Source: Hyphomicrobiales bacterium
GTDB lineage: Bacteria > Pseudomonadota > Alphaproteobacteria > Rhizobiales > Rhizobiaceae
Assembly: GCA_030456445.1 (NCBI GenBank)
Contig: JAKDNM010000005.1
Span: forward strand, 1-64,000
Direction of reading: 5' to 3'
Length of the DNA stretch: 64,000 nucleotides
Part shown: in pieces, positions 53,344-61,281 of the stretch
Layout: every line of letters begins with the position of its first letter
Position numbering within the stretch: the stretch's first letter is position 1
Made by a program: the position numbers and the translations under genes
Notes under the pieces: model-generated
The model's input: the letters and a program-made list of their open reading frames with translations, nothing else
Told to the model about the DNA's origin: nothing
The model's database searches: none

Positions 53344-53922
53344 ATGTTCATCCAGACAGAATCCACGCCCAATCCGGCGACACTGAAATTCCTGCCCGGC
53401 AAGGTCGTCATGGCCGAGGGCACGGCTGATTTCCGCGATGCCGATGCGGCTGATGCGGCCTCTCCGCTTGCCGGGCGGCTTTTCGCCGTGCCCGGCGTCA
53501 GCGGCGTCTTCTTCGGCTACGATTTCATCGCCGTCACCGTCGAGGGAGCGGAGTGGCAACATTTGAAGCCGGCCGTGCTCGGCGCCATCATGGAGCATTT
53601 CATGGGCGGCGATCCGGTGCTGGCGCCGGCGCATAGCCATGATGCCGACGCGCACCGCGAGACGGGCGAGGAATTCTACGACAAGGAAGACGAGGAGATC
53701 GTCCTGACGATCAAGGAGCTTCTGGAGACGCGCGTGCGCCCGGCGGTCGCCATGGATGGCGGCGATATCACCTTCCGCGGCTTTGAGAACGGCACCGTCT
53801 TTCTGAACATGAAGGGCGCCTGCTCGGGTTGCCCGTCCTCGACGGCGACGCTCAAGCACGGCATCCAGAACCTGCTCAGCCATTTCATCCCCGAAGTGCA
53901 GCAGGTCGAGCAGGTGGTCTGA
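53344..53922 (+). CDS. NifU-family Fe-S cluster scaffold/carrier (Nfu type)
   Basis: 192-residue protein. The N-terminal Nfu_N domain begins MFIQTESTPNPATLKFLPG (residues 1-90). The C-terminal NifU domain (about 115-185) has the cluster-binding C-x2-C in GACSGCPSS and VRPAVAMDGGDI. It carries 4Fe-4S clusters to target enzymes; the window encodes several (Nth, the hydroxynicotinate-reductase-like protein). A strong terminator follows. Confidence 0.94.
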   Translation: MFIQTESTPNPATLKFLPGKVVMAEGTADFRDADAADAASPLAGRLFAVPGVSGVFFGYDFIAVTVEGAEWQHLKPAVLGAIMEHFMGGDPVLAPAHSHDADAHRETGEEFYDKEDEEIVLTIKELLETRVRPAVAMDGGDITFRGFENGTVFLNMKGACSGCPSSTATLKHGIQNLLSHFIPEVQQVEQVV

Positions 53923-53952
53923 GGCCATCGTTCCCCGATAGCGGAACCCAAC

Positions 53953-53982
53953 AAAAAACCGGGCTTTTCGGCCCGGTTTTTT
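53953..53982. terminator. bidirectional rho-independent terminator
   Basis: A-tract 53953-53958, stem CCGGGC/GCCCGG (53959-53964 with 53971-53976), loop TTTTCG, and T-tract 53977-53982. It is symmetric, so it can stop both the NifU transcript and the convergent L,D-transpeptidase transcript. Confidence 0.92.
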
Positions 53983-54033
53983 GTCGGATCGTCCCTGTTG
54001 CCTGGACGGTTCCTCCTTCGCGACAGGATCGAC

Positions 54034-54648
54034 CTATTTCACGATCACCTTGGCGCCGACCTGGGCGCGATCGTAGAGGTCGATGATGTCCTGGTTCATC
54101 AGCCGGATGCAGCCCGACGACGAGTTCTTGCCGATCGTCCACCATTCCGGCGAGCCGTGCAGGCGATAGCCCGTGTCGCCATGCTTGGTGAAGAGATAGA
54201 GCGCCCGCGCGCCGAGCGGGTTCCTGAGGCCGGGATCCATGCCTTCGCGGTATTTCGCCAGTTCAGGCTGGCGCTTGATCATCGCCGAAGGCGGCGTCCA
54301 GGTCGGCCATTCGCGCTTCATGGCGACGCGCGTCGTGCCTTTCCACTCGAAGCCTTCCCGACCGACACCGATGCCGTACCGCATCGCCTTGCCGCCACCC
54401 TCGACGAAATAGAGGTGGTGGCCCTTCGTATCGACGATGATCGTGCCGGGTTCCTCGCCCGTGGGGAAGGAAACTTCCCGGCGGCGATACTGTTCGGGCA
54501 CCTTGTAGATGGGAATGGCCGGCAGCTGGTATCCGGCGTCCATTTTCGAGCCATAGGAATCCGTGAACAACGGGCCGACGCTTACGCATCCCGACAGCGC
54601 TGCCGTAAGCATAAGCGCCGCCAGGGTCAAAATCGACTTCATCTTCAT
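54034..54648 (-). CDS. L,D-transpeptidase (YkuD) lipoprotein
   Basis: 204-residue periplasmic enzyme. The signal ends in lipobox ALSGC (Cys 21). The YkuD domain (about residues 68-203) has His 164 in HGSPEW and catalytic Cys 180 in SSGCIRL with Arg 182. It forms 3-3 peptidoglycan links or attaches proteins to the wall; L,D-crosslinks are abundant in rhizobia. The start at 54648 is preferred; ATG 54642 is an alternative. Confidence 0.92.
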   Translation of the reverse strand: MKMKSILTLAALMLTAALSGCVSVGPLFTDSYGSKMDAGYQLPAIPIYKVPEQYRRREVSFPTGEEPGTIIVDTKGHHLYFVEGGGKAMRYGIGVGREGFEWKGTTRVAMKREWPTWTPPSAMIKRQPELAKYREGMDPGLRNPLGARALYLFTKHGDTGYRLHGSPEWWTIGKNSSSGCIRLMNQDIIDLYDRAQVGAKVIVK

Positions 54649-54684
54649 CCGCTGTGCTAGCTCCCAGCCGCAATTTCGCCGTCT

Positions 54685-54713
54685 TTCTAGGGGGCGTTGC
54701 AAACCTTTGCCAA
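54685..54713 (-). promoter_or_regulatory. sigma-70 promoter for the L,D-transpeptidase gene
   Basis: Minus strand TTGGCA (54713-54708) and CTAGAA (54690-54685) are spaced by 17 bases. Transcription would start about 30 bases before the ATG. Confidence 0.55.
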
Positions 54714-54820
54714 GCACATATCTCCCTGACAGGCTCGGGCAGCCGCTTTCCTTCGGCGGTTATTGTATTTGCGCCACACTTGCGAAGCTGTTTTGGCAGG
54801 ACAACCACAAGGGGAAGTCG

Positions 54821-55237
54821 ATGAACGTAGGTGAAGCGGCGAACCGGTCCGGCCTGCCGGCCAAGACTATCCGCTATTACGAGGATATCGGCTTGATTCG
54901 GCCGGCGCGCGCGGAAAACGGCTATCGCGACTATTCGGCGAGCGACATCCACAAGCTGGCCTTCCTGCGCCGGGCGCGCGGGCTCGGCTTTTCGATCCCC
55001 GATTGCCGGCAGTTGATGGCGCTTTACGAGGACCGCTCGCGCGCCAGCCATGACGTGCGCGAGATCGCCTCCGCCCATGTCGAGGCGATCGGCGAGAAAC
55101 TGCGCGAACTGGAGCAGATGCGCGCCACTCTGCAAAAGCTGATCCATGCCTGCCATGGCGACGATCGGCCGGATTGCCCGATCCTCGACGATATCGCGGG
55201 CGGAGAGCCCCACAAGGCCCGTTCGGCGGCCGGATGA
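54821..55237 (+). CDS. cueR: MerR-family copper regulator CueR
   Basis: 138-residue regulator. N-terminal winged HTH: MNVGEAANRSGLPAKTIRYYEDIGLI. A dimerisation helix follows. The metal loop C111-x7-C119 in CHGDDRPDCPI is the Cu(I)/Ag(I) type. It normally activates copA or a copper oxidase gene by twisting a long-spacer promoter. No copper ATPase is next to it; the cupredoxin gene 4.7 kb away is a copper protein, but a link is not shown. Confidence 0.9.
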   Translation: MNVGEAANRSGLPAKTIRYYEDIGLIRPARAENGYRDYSASDIHKLAFLRRARGLGFSIPDCRQLMALYEDRSRASHDVREIASAHVEAIGEKLRELEQMRATLQKLIHACHGDDRPDCPILDDIAGGEPHKARSAAG

Positions 55238-55264
55238 TCTGCCGTCAGGCGCCGCTGGCGTGAC

Positions 55265-55567
55265 TCACGGAACGTCGTCCTTGGCGGACATGCCGCCCTC
55301 GTTCTCGAGCGTTCCGATTCTCTCGGTGATGGAACGGTTGAATTTCAGCCGAACGCCGGCTCCAAGCGATCCCTTTTCCGGAATGAACATGGCGCCGAGC
55401 GTTTCCAATGTCGATTGAAGCGCGTCGATGGTAGCGTCGTCGGGAACGCTGATGCCGCGCTCGAACAGTTCTATCGTGCGCGCGTCCACCTGCGAATTGG
55501 CGGCAAGCTTGGGTCGGCTTATCTCGACAAGGGCGCGTCCTGCCCTGCACAGCGGTCCGGTGATCAT
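55265..55567 (-). CDS. small XRE-type HTH protein
   Basis: 100-residue protein with one helix-turn-helix region (about residues 8-62: ALVEISRPKLAANSQVDARTIELFERG and VPDDATIDALQSTLETLGAMF), then a short C-terminus with GAGVRLKFNRS. This is the common layout of small alphaproteobacterial HTH proteins that regulate one neighbour. GGAGG before the ATG at 55567 fixes the start. No toxin partner is visible on either side. Confidence 0.82.
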   Translation of the reverse strand: MITGPLCRAGRALVEISRPKLAANSQVDARTIELFERGISVPDDATIDALQSTLETLGAMFIPEKGSLGAGVRLKFNRSITERIGTLENEGGMSAKDDVP

Positions 55568-55734
55568 GGCAACCTCCGATCGCTCGAGAGTAGCATGGAT
55601 GCCGCATATTGCGAGGCCGATCGGCCATCCACAGGCGAGGCTTGCTGCTGGCTGACCTCGCCACCTGACTCTCAAGCATGCCGGCGGCTGATCTCCGGTT
55701 TCCAGCGCGCCGGTGAGGCGTCCTGTCGATATTC

Positions 55735-56229
55735 CTACGCCGCTTTGGCGGCGGCGGAAGACTTGTTGATCGACGTCACCGCCAGATTAGTCAGCTTGTT
55801 GTTGGTCGCCTTCTCCTGGTCGAGTATCTCGCTCAAGAGCTTGTGAGCCTCGTTATGACCGAGGTCTTTCGCCCACTCGCGCAGCGATCCGTATCGGGCG
55901 ATCTCGTAATGCTCGACGGCCTGACAGGCAGCGAGCAGGCCGGCATCGAGCGCCGTACCGGAAGCTTCCTCCATCAGGCCGTCCGCTTCCTTGATGAGCC
56001 CCTCGATGGCATCGCATTTTTCGCCGGAAGCCTTCTTGCCGATAGACTTGAAGACCTGCTCCAGTTTCTTGATCTGCCCCTTGGTCTCCTCGAGATGGTC
56101 CTCGGCGGCCTTTTTCAGTTTCGCGTCATGCGCCGCCCTGGCCACTTTCGGCAGCGCTTTCGTGATCGCGTTTTCGGCATAGTAGATGTCTTCAAGCGTG
56201 TGCTCGAAAATGTCGGCCAGCGTCTTCAT
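55735..56229 (-). CDS. YciE/YciF ferritin-like stress protein (DUF892)
   Basis: 164-residue four-helix protein of the YciF family. It starts MKTLADIFEHTLEDIYYAENAI and contains the AACQAVEHYEIARYGSL helix, with Glu and His residues that fit a di-iron centre. The C-terminus is Ala/Lys-rich. Homologues are induced by general stress. GGAAGATTGCC lies before the ATG. A GGAAC-N16-CATT site upstream resembles the sites at the sigma and DUF4142 genes. Confidence 0.92.
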   Translation of the reverse strand: MKTLADIFEHTLEDIYYAENAITKALPKVARAAHDAKLKKAAEDHLEETKGQIKKLEQVFKSIGKKASGEKCDAIEGLIKEADGLMEEASGTALDAGLLAACQAVEHYEIARYGSLREWAKDLGHNEAHKLLSEILDQEKATNNKLTNLAVTSINKSSAAAKAA

Positions 56230-56265
56230 GGCAATCTTCCTCGCGCCGGAATTGGCGTGGAGGAG

Positions 56266-56290
56266 AATGAAGCAGCCGGAGGTTGGTTCC
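56266..56290 (-). promoter_or_regulatory. ECF-type promoter candidate for the yciF-like gene
   Basis: Minus strand GGAAC (56290-56286), 16 bases, then CATT (56269-56266). It is weaker than the other two sites, sharing GGAACC and CAT at the same spacing but not the ATAG part. Confidence 0.35.
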
Positions 56291-56373
56291 GTGAAGGGCG
56301 CAAGAGCACCGCAAAGGCTGGGTCGGTTTTCGGCGGAATAGGGAAAAGTTACCGGCCTATAGGGGTTCAAAAC

Positions 56374-56901
56374 ATGAACATCCGGTGGCATAGTGCCGCC
56401 ATGCCCATTGTTTCGCCTTTCTCTCTCAATCCCCTCGTCGACGGTCGCCAGTCCGGGCGCGCCATGGTCATCCGTCGCGGCGTCCAGCGCCTGCTTCTCC
56501 AGATGGGGGCGCATGTGCTGCCGGAACTGTCGCTGGCGTCGGGCCGCCGCGCCGATCTCGTCGCCATGACGCGCAAGGGCGACATCTGGATCATCGAGAT
56601 CAAATCCTCGGTCGAGGATTTCCGGGTCGATCGCAAATGGCCGGAATACCGGTTCCATTCCGACCGGTTCTTCTTTGCCACCCATCCCGACGTGCCCGCC
56701 GGGATATTTCCCGAGGAATGCGGCTTCATCGTCTCGGACGGCTACGGCGCCGAGATCTTGCGCGATGCGCCGGAGCACCGCATGCCGGGCGCGACCCGCA
56801 AGGCGCTGATGCTGCGCATCGCGCGTGCCGGCGCTGCACGGCTGACGGCCGCCGAAATGGCGGGCGTCGCGATCCCCGTACTCGACGGCGAAAGCGAATA
56901 G
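56374..56901 (+). CDS. mmcB: MmcB family DNA repair protein
   Basis: 175-residue putative PD-(D/E)xK-like nuclease. The signature is SLASGRRADLVAM, IWIIEIKSSVEDFRVDRKWPEY and FFFATHPDVP, matching the Asp...Glu-x-Lys pattern of the fold. Caulobacter MmcB is part of the DNA-damage response. The ATG at 56374 has AGGGG eight bases upstream; many homologues begin at the position of ATG 56401. Confidence 0.88.
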   Translation: MNIRWHSAAMPIVSPFSLNPLVDGRQSGRAMVIRRGVQRLLLQMGAHVLPELSLASGRRADLVAMTRKGDIWIIEIKSSVEDFRVDRKWPEYRFHSDRFFFATHPDVPAGIFPEECGFIVSDGYGAEILRDAPEHRMPGATRKALMLRIARAGAARLTAAEMAGVAIPVLDGESE

Positions 56902-56998
56902 TCGAAACACGCTCTTCGTATCGGAACCGGCCGTCGGGATCGCGCGTTGAAAAGCGCCAGGCTATCAGGGCCGGTGTCCGGAGAGGGGAAGTCAACCG

Positions 56999-58144
56999 AT
57001 GGCCGTCGAAAAGAAGGCGTCTGCCGAAATTGTGGAGGTGAAGGCGGCCGGCGCCGCTGAGCCTTCCGGCGAAAATTCCAGCCGGCTGGTGCCGGTAATG
57101 CTGATGGGGATTTTCTTCATCATGGCCGTCTGTTCGCTCTACTTCGCCAAAGATTTCTTCATGCCGGTGTTCCTGGCGTTCCTGCTGACATTCACGTTGA
57201 CGCCGATCGTCCGCTTCCTGCGCAAGCGCGGGGTTCCCTCGCCGCTCTCCGCGACCCTTCTGGTGATCGGCTTCGGCATCGGCATCGCGCTTTTGGGCTA
57301 CATGATCAGCGGTCCGGTCGTCTCCCTCTTCAACGATGCGCCGCGGATCGGGTCCGAACTGCGTCAGCGGCTGGCCGACATCCGGGCGCCGCTCGACCGC
57401 GTACTGGAAGCTTCCAAGCAGGTGGATGGCGTCGCCAGTTCAGCCGAGGCGCCGGGCGTACAGCATGTCGTGGTGGAACAGCCTGGCGTTCTCACCCGCG
57501 CGGCGAACAATCTGGCTTCGCTCGGAACGACAGCCGCGATCACGCTCATCCTGGCGCTTTTCCTGCTCGCCTCGGGAACGCTCTTCTATGAGAAGATCGT
57601 TCAGTCCTTCCCGCTGATGAGCGACAAGAAACGGGCGCTCAGGGTGGTCTATGACGTCGAACGGGAGATTTCCCGTTACCTCCTGACCATCGCGCTGATC
57701 AATTGCGGGCTTGGCCTTCTCATCGGGCTCGGCCTCTGGGCGATCGGCATGCCCAACCCGCTCGTCTGGGGGGTGGCGGCCGCACTTCTGAACTTCCTGC
57801 CCTATATCGGCGCGCTGACCGGCATCGTCATTGTCGGCGTTATCTCGCTGGTGACTTTCCAGTCCTTCGGCTACGCGCTGCTTGCGCCGCTCTTCTACTT
57901 CGCCTGCACCGTGCTGGAGGGCCAGTTCCTCACCCCGTTGATCATCGGTCGGCGGCTGGAACTGAATTCCGTTTCGGTCTTCATCGCGCTCGCCTTCTGG
58001 ACATGGCTATGGGGTCCGATCGGTTCGCTGATCGCCGTGCCGCTGCTCGTCGTGGTCAAGGTTTTCTGCGACCATTTCGACGGCCTGGAGCATCTCGGCA
58101 ATTTCCTGTCCGCGCAGCAGGTAGCCGAGGAAGAAGAGGAGTAG
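56999..58144 (+). CDS. AI-2E/PerM family transporter
   Basis: 381-residue membrane protein with about eight helices. After a 30-residue cytosolic start, the PerM core has FLAFLLTFTLTPIVRFLRKRGVP, a periplasmic coiled part (about residues 110-180), and the late signature GQFLTPLIIGRRLELNSVSVFIALAFWTWLWG. The C-terminus is acidic. Members include the autoinducer-2 exporter TqsA, but most transport other or unknown solutes. It ends one base before the convergent gntK stop. Confidence 0.9.
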   Translation: MAVEKKASAEIVEVKAAGAAEPSGENSSRLVPVMLMGIFFIMAVCSLYFAKDFFMPVFLAFLLTFTLTPIVRFLRKRGVPSPLSATLLVIGFGIGIALLGYMISGPVVSLFNDAPRIGSELRQRLADIRAPLDRVLEASKQVDGVASSAEAPGVQHVVVEQPGVLTRAANNLASLGTTAAITLILALFLLASGTLFYEKIVQSFPLMSDKKRALRVVYDVEREISRYLLTIALINCGLGLLIGLGLWAIGMPNPLVWGVAAALLNFLPYIGALTGIVIVGVISLVTFQSFGYALLAPLFYFACTVLEGQFLTPLIIGRRLELNSVSVFIALAFWTWLWGPIGSLIAVPLLVVVKVFCDHFDGLEHLGNFLSAQQVAEEEEE

Positions 58145-58699
58145 TCAGGCTCCCGCGCTTTTATCCCTGCCCTGTTCGAGATACTTCCTCGCCGCCGGGA
58201 CCAGAAGCGAAACATCCGCCGTCCCGTCGAGCGTGACGCCGGCCTCATCGGGTTCGAGCGGCTGCAGATCGGCGAACTGGCTGTCGACCAGGCTGGCCGG
58301 CATGAAATGGCCTTTGCGGCCGGAGATGCGAGCCCGCGCCGTCTCCTTGTCGATGGCGAGATGCGCGAAGACGACGCGCGGGCAATGGCTTCTCAGCCGG
58401 TCGCGATAGATACGCTTGAGCGCCGAACAGGCGGCGACGGCGCTGTCGCCTTCCTCCGCGATTTCCGCCAGCCGTTTGCCGATCGCATCGAGCCATCCGG
58501 CCCGGTGCGCGTCGTCGAGCGGATGGCCGCTCGACATAAGCGCGATGTTCTCCGGCGGATGAAAGCTGTCGCCTTCGAGGAAATCGGCGCCGATGGCCCC
58601 GGCCAGCTTTTCGCCGACGAAGGTCTTGCCGCAGCCGCTGACCCCCATCACCACGACGACCGGCTTATCATCTGCCCGCCTGGTTTCTCCGTCGCTCAT
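58145..58699 (-). CDS. gntK: gluconokinase
   Basis: 184-residue kinase making 6-phosphogluconate. P-loop GVSGCGKT is at residues 19-26, then FLEGDSFHPPENIALMSSGHPL, and the lid-type KGHFMPASLVDSQFADL. All are family marks. It lies 39 bases after the GH15 gene on the same strand, so the pair may feed glucose-derived acid into the pentose phosphate or Entner-Doudoroff route. No gluconate transporter is present. Confidence 0.93.
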   Translation of the reverse strand: MSDGETRRADDKPVVVVMGVSGCGKTFVGEKLAGAIGADFLEGDSFHPPENIALMSSGHPLDDAHRAGWLDAIGKRLAEIAEEGDSAVAACSALKRIYRDRLRSHCPRVVFAHLAIDKETARARISGRKGHFMPASLVDSQFADLQPLEPDEAGVTLDGTADVSLLVPAARKYLEQGRDKSAGA

Positions 58700-58738
58700 C
58701 GTATCTGATCTCCGCTCGAACGCCCGTCCGTCGCGCCG

Positions 58739-61168
58739 TCAGGAAGCCGGTTCGATGCGGACGGAAAAATCGAGATTCTCCCAATGCCCGGCTTCGGACC
58801 AGAAGAAGGTAAAGTCAATCGCGGCCCCCGCCTTCACCATGTCGACGGGCAGGTCGGCGACATGAATGCCGAAGATGTTCGCCGTCGTCTCGGTGTCGTT
58901 GACCGTAGTCCAGCCGTCGAGGCTCCAATGGATTCGAGCCGGCGCCAGCGCTTCGATGCGCAGCTTCCTGCCGGCAGGCATGGAGCGGATCTTGTTATTG
59001 AAACGCCACGACCGATAGGGCGACGCGGTTTTCTTGTCGATATAGCGCTTCCTCGCATGCGGCGGCATGTCGAATACGGCTCCGTCGCGGAGCGAGCGCA
59101 GGAGCTTGATGTGCTCGGCATGCGCCCACACCAGCGGCATGGCGCTGCCGGCGGGTTTGCCGTGGAAAAGCTCGCGCCCGGGCATGTCCGGCCCGTCCCA
59201 GATCTGCTCCGGCATCAGCCCGCCGGGACCCGAAGAGGCTTCCATGGTCGCCAGAAGCTTCTGCGCGGTGTCCTTGCGCCCGGCCGCCAGTTCGTAATGC
59301 GCACGCTCGCCGGCAAGCAGCGGCCATGAACGCCCGACGCCGGTGCCGTCGAAGGGCGAACCGTCCTCGTGCTCGCCATAGCCGTCCTCGTTGTAGCGGC
59401 GCCAGAGCGGCCCCTGCGGCAGGTCGCGGCGCAGGGTGGCGTCGATGATTTTGACGGTATCGACCATGCGCGGATCGTCGGCGGCGCGCAGGCCGAAACG
59501 CACCAGCGCCAACGCGTCGGGGCTGACGATCTGCCATTCCGCCCGTTGCGTATCGGCGGGCGGACGGTTCTTGATCGGCACGAAGCCGTCTTTCGGGCTT
59601 GCCGCGTCTGCCGTATCCGGCGCGCTGACGCGGACGTAATAGCCGTCTACCCCGAAATCCGAGCATGTCTGCGTGCCGGTTGCATAGAGCCAGCGCTCGA
59701 TCTGCTCGTTCCAGCAATCGGCGGTTTCGCGCGCGAACGGCGCGGCTTCGGCCCGGCCGCAGCGTTCGAGCAGATCCGCCGCCGCCAGAAGGCCGGCGAT
59801 CTCCGCCGCCAGCGTAAAGGGGGTGTAGCCCGCGTCCTCTTCCCAGCGATCCTGCCCCGTCACCGGGCCGTTCCTGAGGATAAAGGTCGCAGCGTTCAGG
59901 ATCATCTCCGCAAAGCCCTCGATCGCTTCCTGCGTCAGATGGCCTTCGCGGTAGAGCGCGTCGACCAGCAGGATCGGCAGCGCCGTCTCGTCCATCTGGA
60001 TGCCGCCCCAATAGGCGGTCCCGTCGAGCCAGGCGTTCTGCGGCCAATGGCCGTCCGCCTCCTGGATCGTGCGCAGGTAGGACAGGATCGCCAGCGCGTC
60101 GTCCGCCGCGCCGGCGGCGAGGAAGCCGCCCGCCGTCTCCACCAGGTCGCGCGGCCACACCAGATGATAGCCGCCGAGGTCCTCGTCGCCCTTCGAGAAG
60201 CCCCATGGGATGGAAAGACTCGCAACCGCGGGGCCGGGAAAGCCGAGCGGCCGGTGCGCGGCGAGAACGGCCGTGCTGACCCGGTAGCTGTCCGGGCCGT
60301 CCTCGCCCTTGCGGTCGCCCTTCCGGTCAAGCGCAAGCAGGCCGCCCTGCCAGCCCCGCCAGCTTTTCACATAAGGTTCGGCGGAGGCCTCGAAGCCCGC
60401 CTGAAGCGAGGCGAGCGCGTTGTAGCCGGCCTCTTCGGGCGAAGGGCCGAAGCCGAGCACAAGGAGCGTCTTGCCGTCATTTTCGGTGGAGAACCCGATT
60501 TCGCCGGTCAGCGCCACATTGCCGTTTTCCGCGCGGCGGTATTCGGGTTCCAGCCGCCCGCCATGCTTGAGCTGCTGCCAGCCGTCGGAGACGCCGACAT
60601 AGCCGGCCGAGCACGCCTGCCATGGCGCTGAAGAGGCAAGCGCCAGCGACATTCCGTCGCTGCCTGAGGCAAACAGCATGCGTGTGCCCTTGTAATCCCC
60701 GATCCAGCCGGTGTTGTGCATGCCGGCATTGACGAGGTGCGGCGCCAAAAGCGCATAGACGCGATAGTCCTGCAATGTGCCGGCTTGCGGAGTGAATGTC
60801 GTCTCCTGGAGCAAGGCCGGCCGCACCGGGTCGACCACGATACGCTTCTCGATCCGGTAGCTTCCGTTGCGGGCGGTATTGACGAGCCGATAGGCAGGAA
60901 CCCCGTCTTCCAAAGGCTCGATCCAATGCTCCGTATCGCGCTTTTCCTCGGAAAACATGCCGTTTGCGCCGGTGACGATCAGCCCGAGGTCGCGCGTGCA
61001 GGCCATATCCACACGCGGATAATAGACCTCGTTGAGGATGCCGTGGCTGACGGTGAACCAGACCTCGCAGGCCGGCGACAGCGCCGTCCCGACCCCGCTC
61101 TTGGCGCTCGACGTCCAGCGTGCCGAGATGCCCGGCGCGCCGGGCGCCCTGTCTTGAATATTTGTCAT
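58739..61168 (-). CDS. glycoside hydrolase family 15 glucoamylase
   Basis: 809-residue glucan 1,4-alpha-glucosidase type enzyme. An N-terminal super-beta-sandwich domain (about 10-290) with SPACEVWFTVSHGILNEVYYP precedes the (alpha/alpha)6 barrel (about 310-700) with GGYHLVWPRDLVE, and GVGRSWPLLAGERAHYELAAG near the second catalytic Glu. A beta-rich tail follows. I see no signal peptide, so it may be cytosolic, acting on internal glucans. GGGAGA before the ATG at 61168 sets the start. Confidence 0.92.
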   Translation of the reverse strand: MTNIQDRAPGAPGISARWTSSAKSGVGTALSPACEVWFTVSHGILNEVYYPRVDMACTRDLGLIVTGANGMFSEEKRDTEHWIEPLEDGVPAYRLVNTARNGSYRIEKRIVVDPVRPALLQETTFTPQAGTLQDYRVYALLAPHLVNAGMHNTGWIGDYKGTRMLFASGSDGMSLALASSAPWQACSAGYVGVSDGWQQLKHGGRLEPEYRRAENGNVALTGEIGFSTENDGKTLLVLGFGPSPEEAGYNALASLQAGFEASAEPYVKSWRGWQGGLLALDRKGDRKGEDGPDSYRVSTAVLAAHRPLGFPGPAVASLSIPWGFSKGDEDLGGYHLVWPRDLVETAGGFLAAGAADDALAILSYLRTIQEADGHWPQNAWLDGTAYWGGIQMDETALPILLVDALYREGHLTQEAIEGFAEMILNAATFILRNGPVTGQDRWEEDAGYTPFTLAAEIAGLLAAADLLERCGRAEAAPFARETADCWNEQIERWLYATGTQTCSDFGVDGYYVRVSAPDTADAASPKDGFVPIKNRPPADTQRAEWQIVSPDALALVRFGLRAADDPRMVDTVKIIDATLRRDLPQGPLWRRYNEDGYGEHEDGSPFDGTGVGRSWPLLAGERAHYELAAGRKDTAQKLLATMEASSGPGGLMPEQIWDGPDMPGRELFHGKPAGSAMPLVWAHAEHIKLLRSLRDGAVFDMPPHARKRYIDKKTASPYRSWRFNNKIRSMPAGRKLRIEALAPARIHWSLDGWTTVNDTETTANIFGIHVADLPVDMVKAGAAIDFTFFWSEAGHWENLDFSVRIEPAS

Positions 61169-61281
61169 GATCGGTTCTCCCGTCTTTTCGTATTGCATCG
61201 GTTGGGGGCGTTGCAACCCTCGGTGCTACAAGGCTGGACCATCGCTCCACCCTTGTGGCACGACGCTATTGCGATAAAGCA

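Noticed and set aside
54690-61220. A 13-base word (GGGGGCGTTGCAA) upstream of both the L,D-transpeptidase and the glucoamylase genes
   Set aside because: In 64 kb of GC-rich sequence many 13-base pairs are expected by chance, and the position relative to promoter boxes differs.
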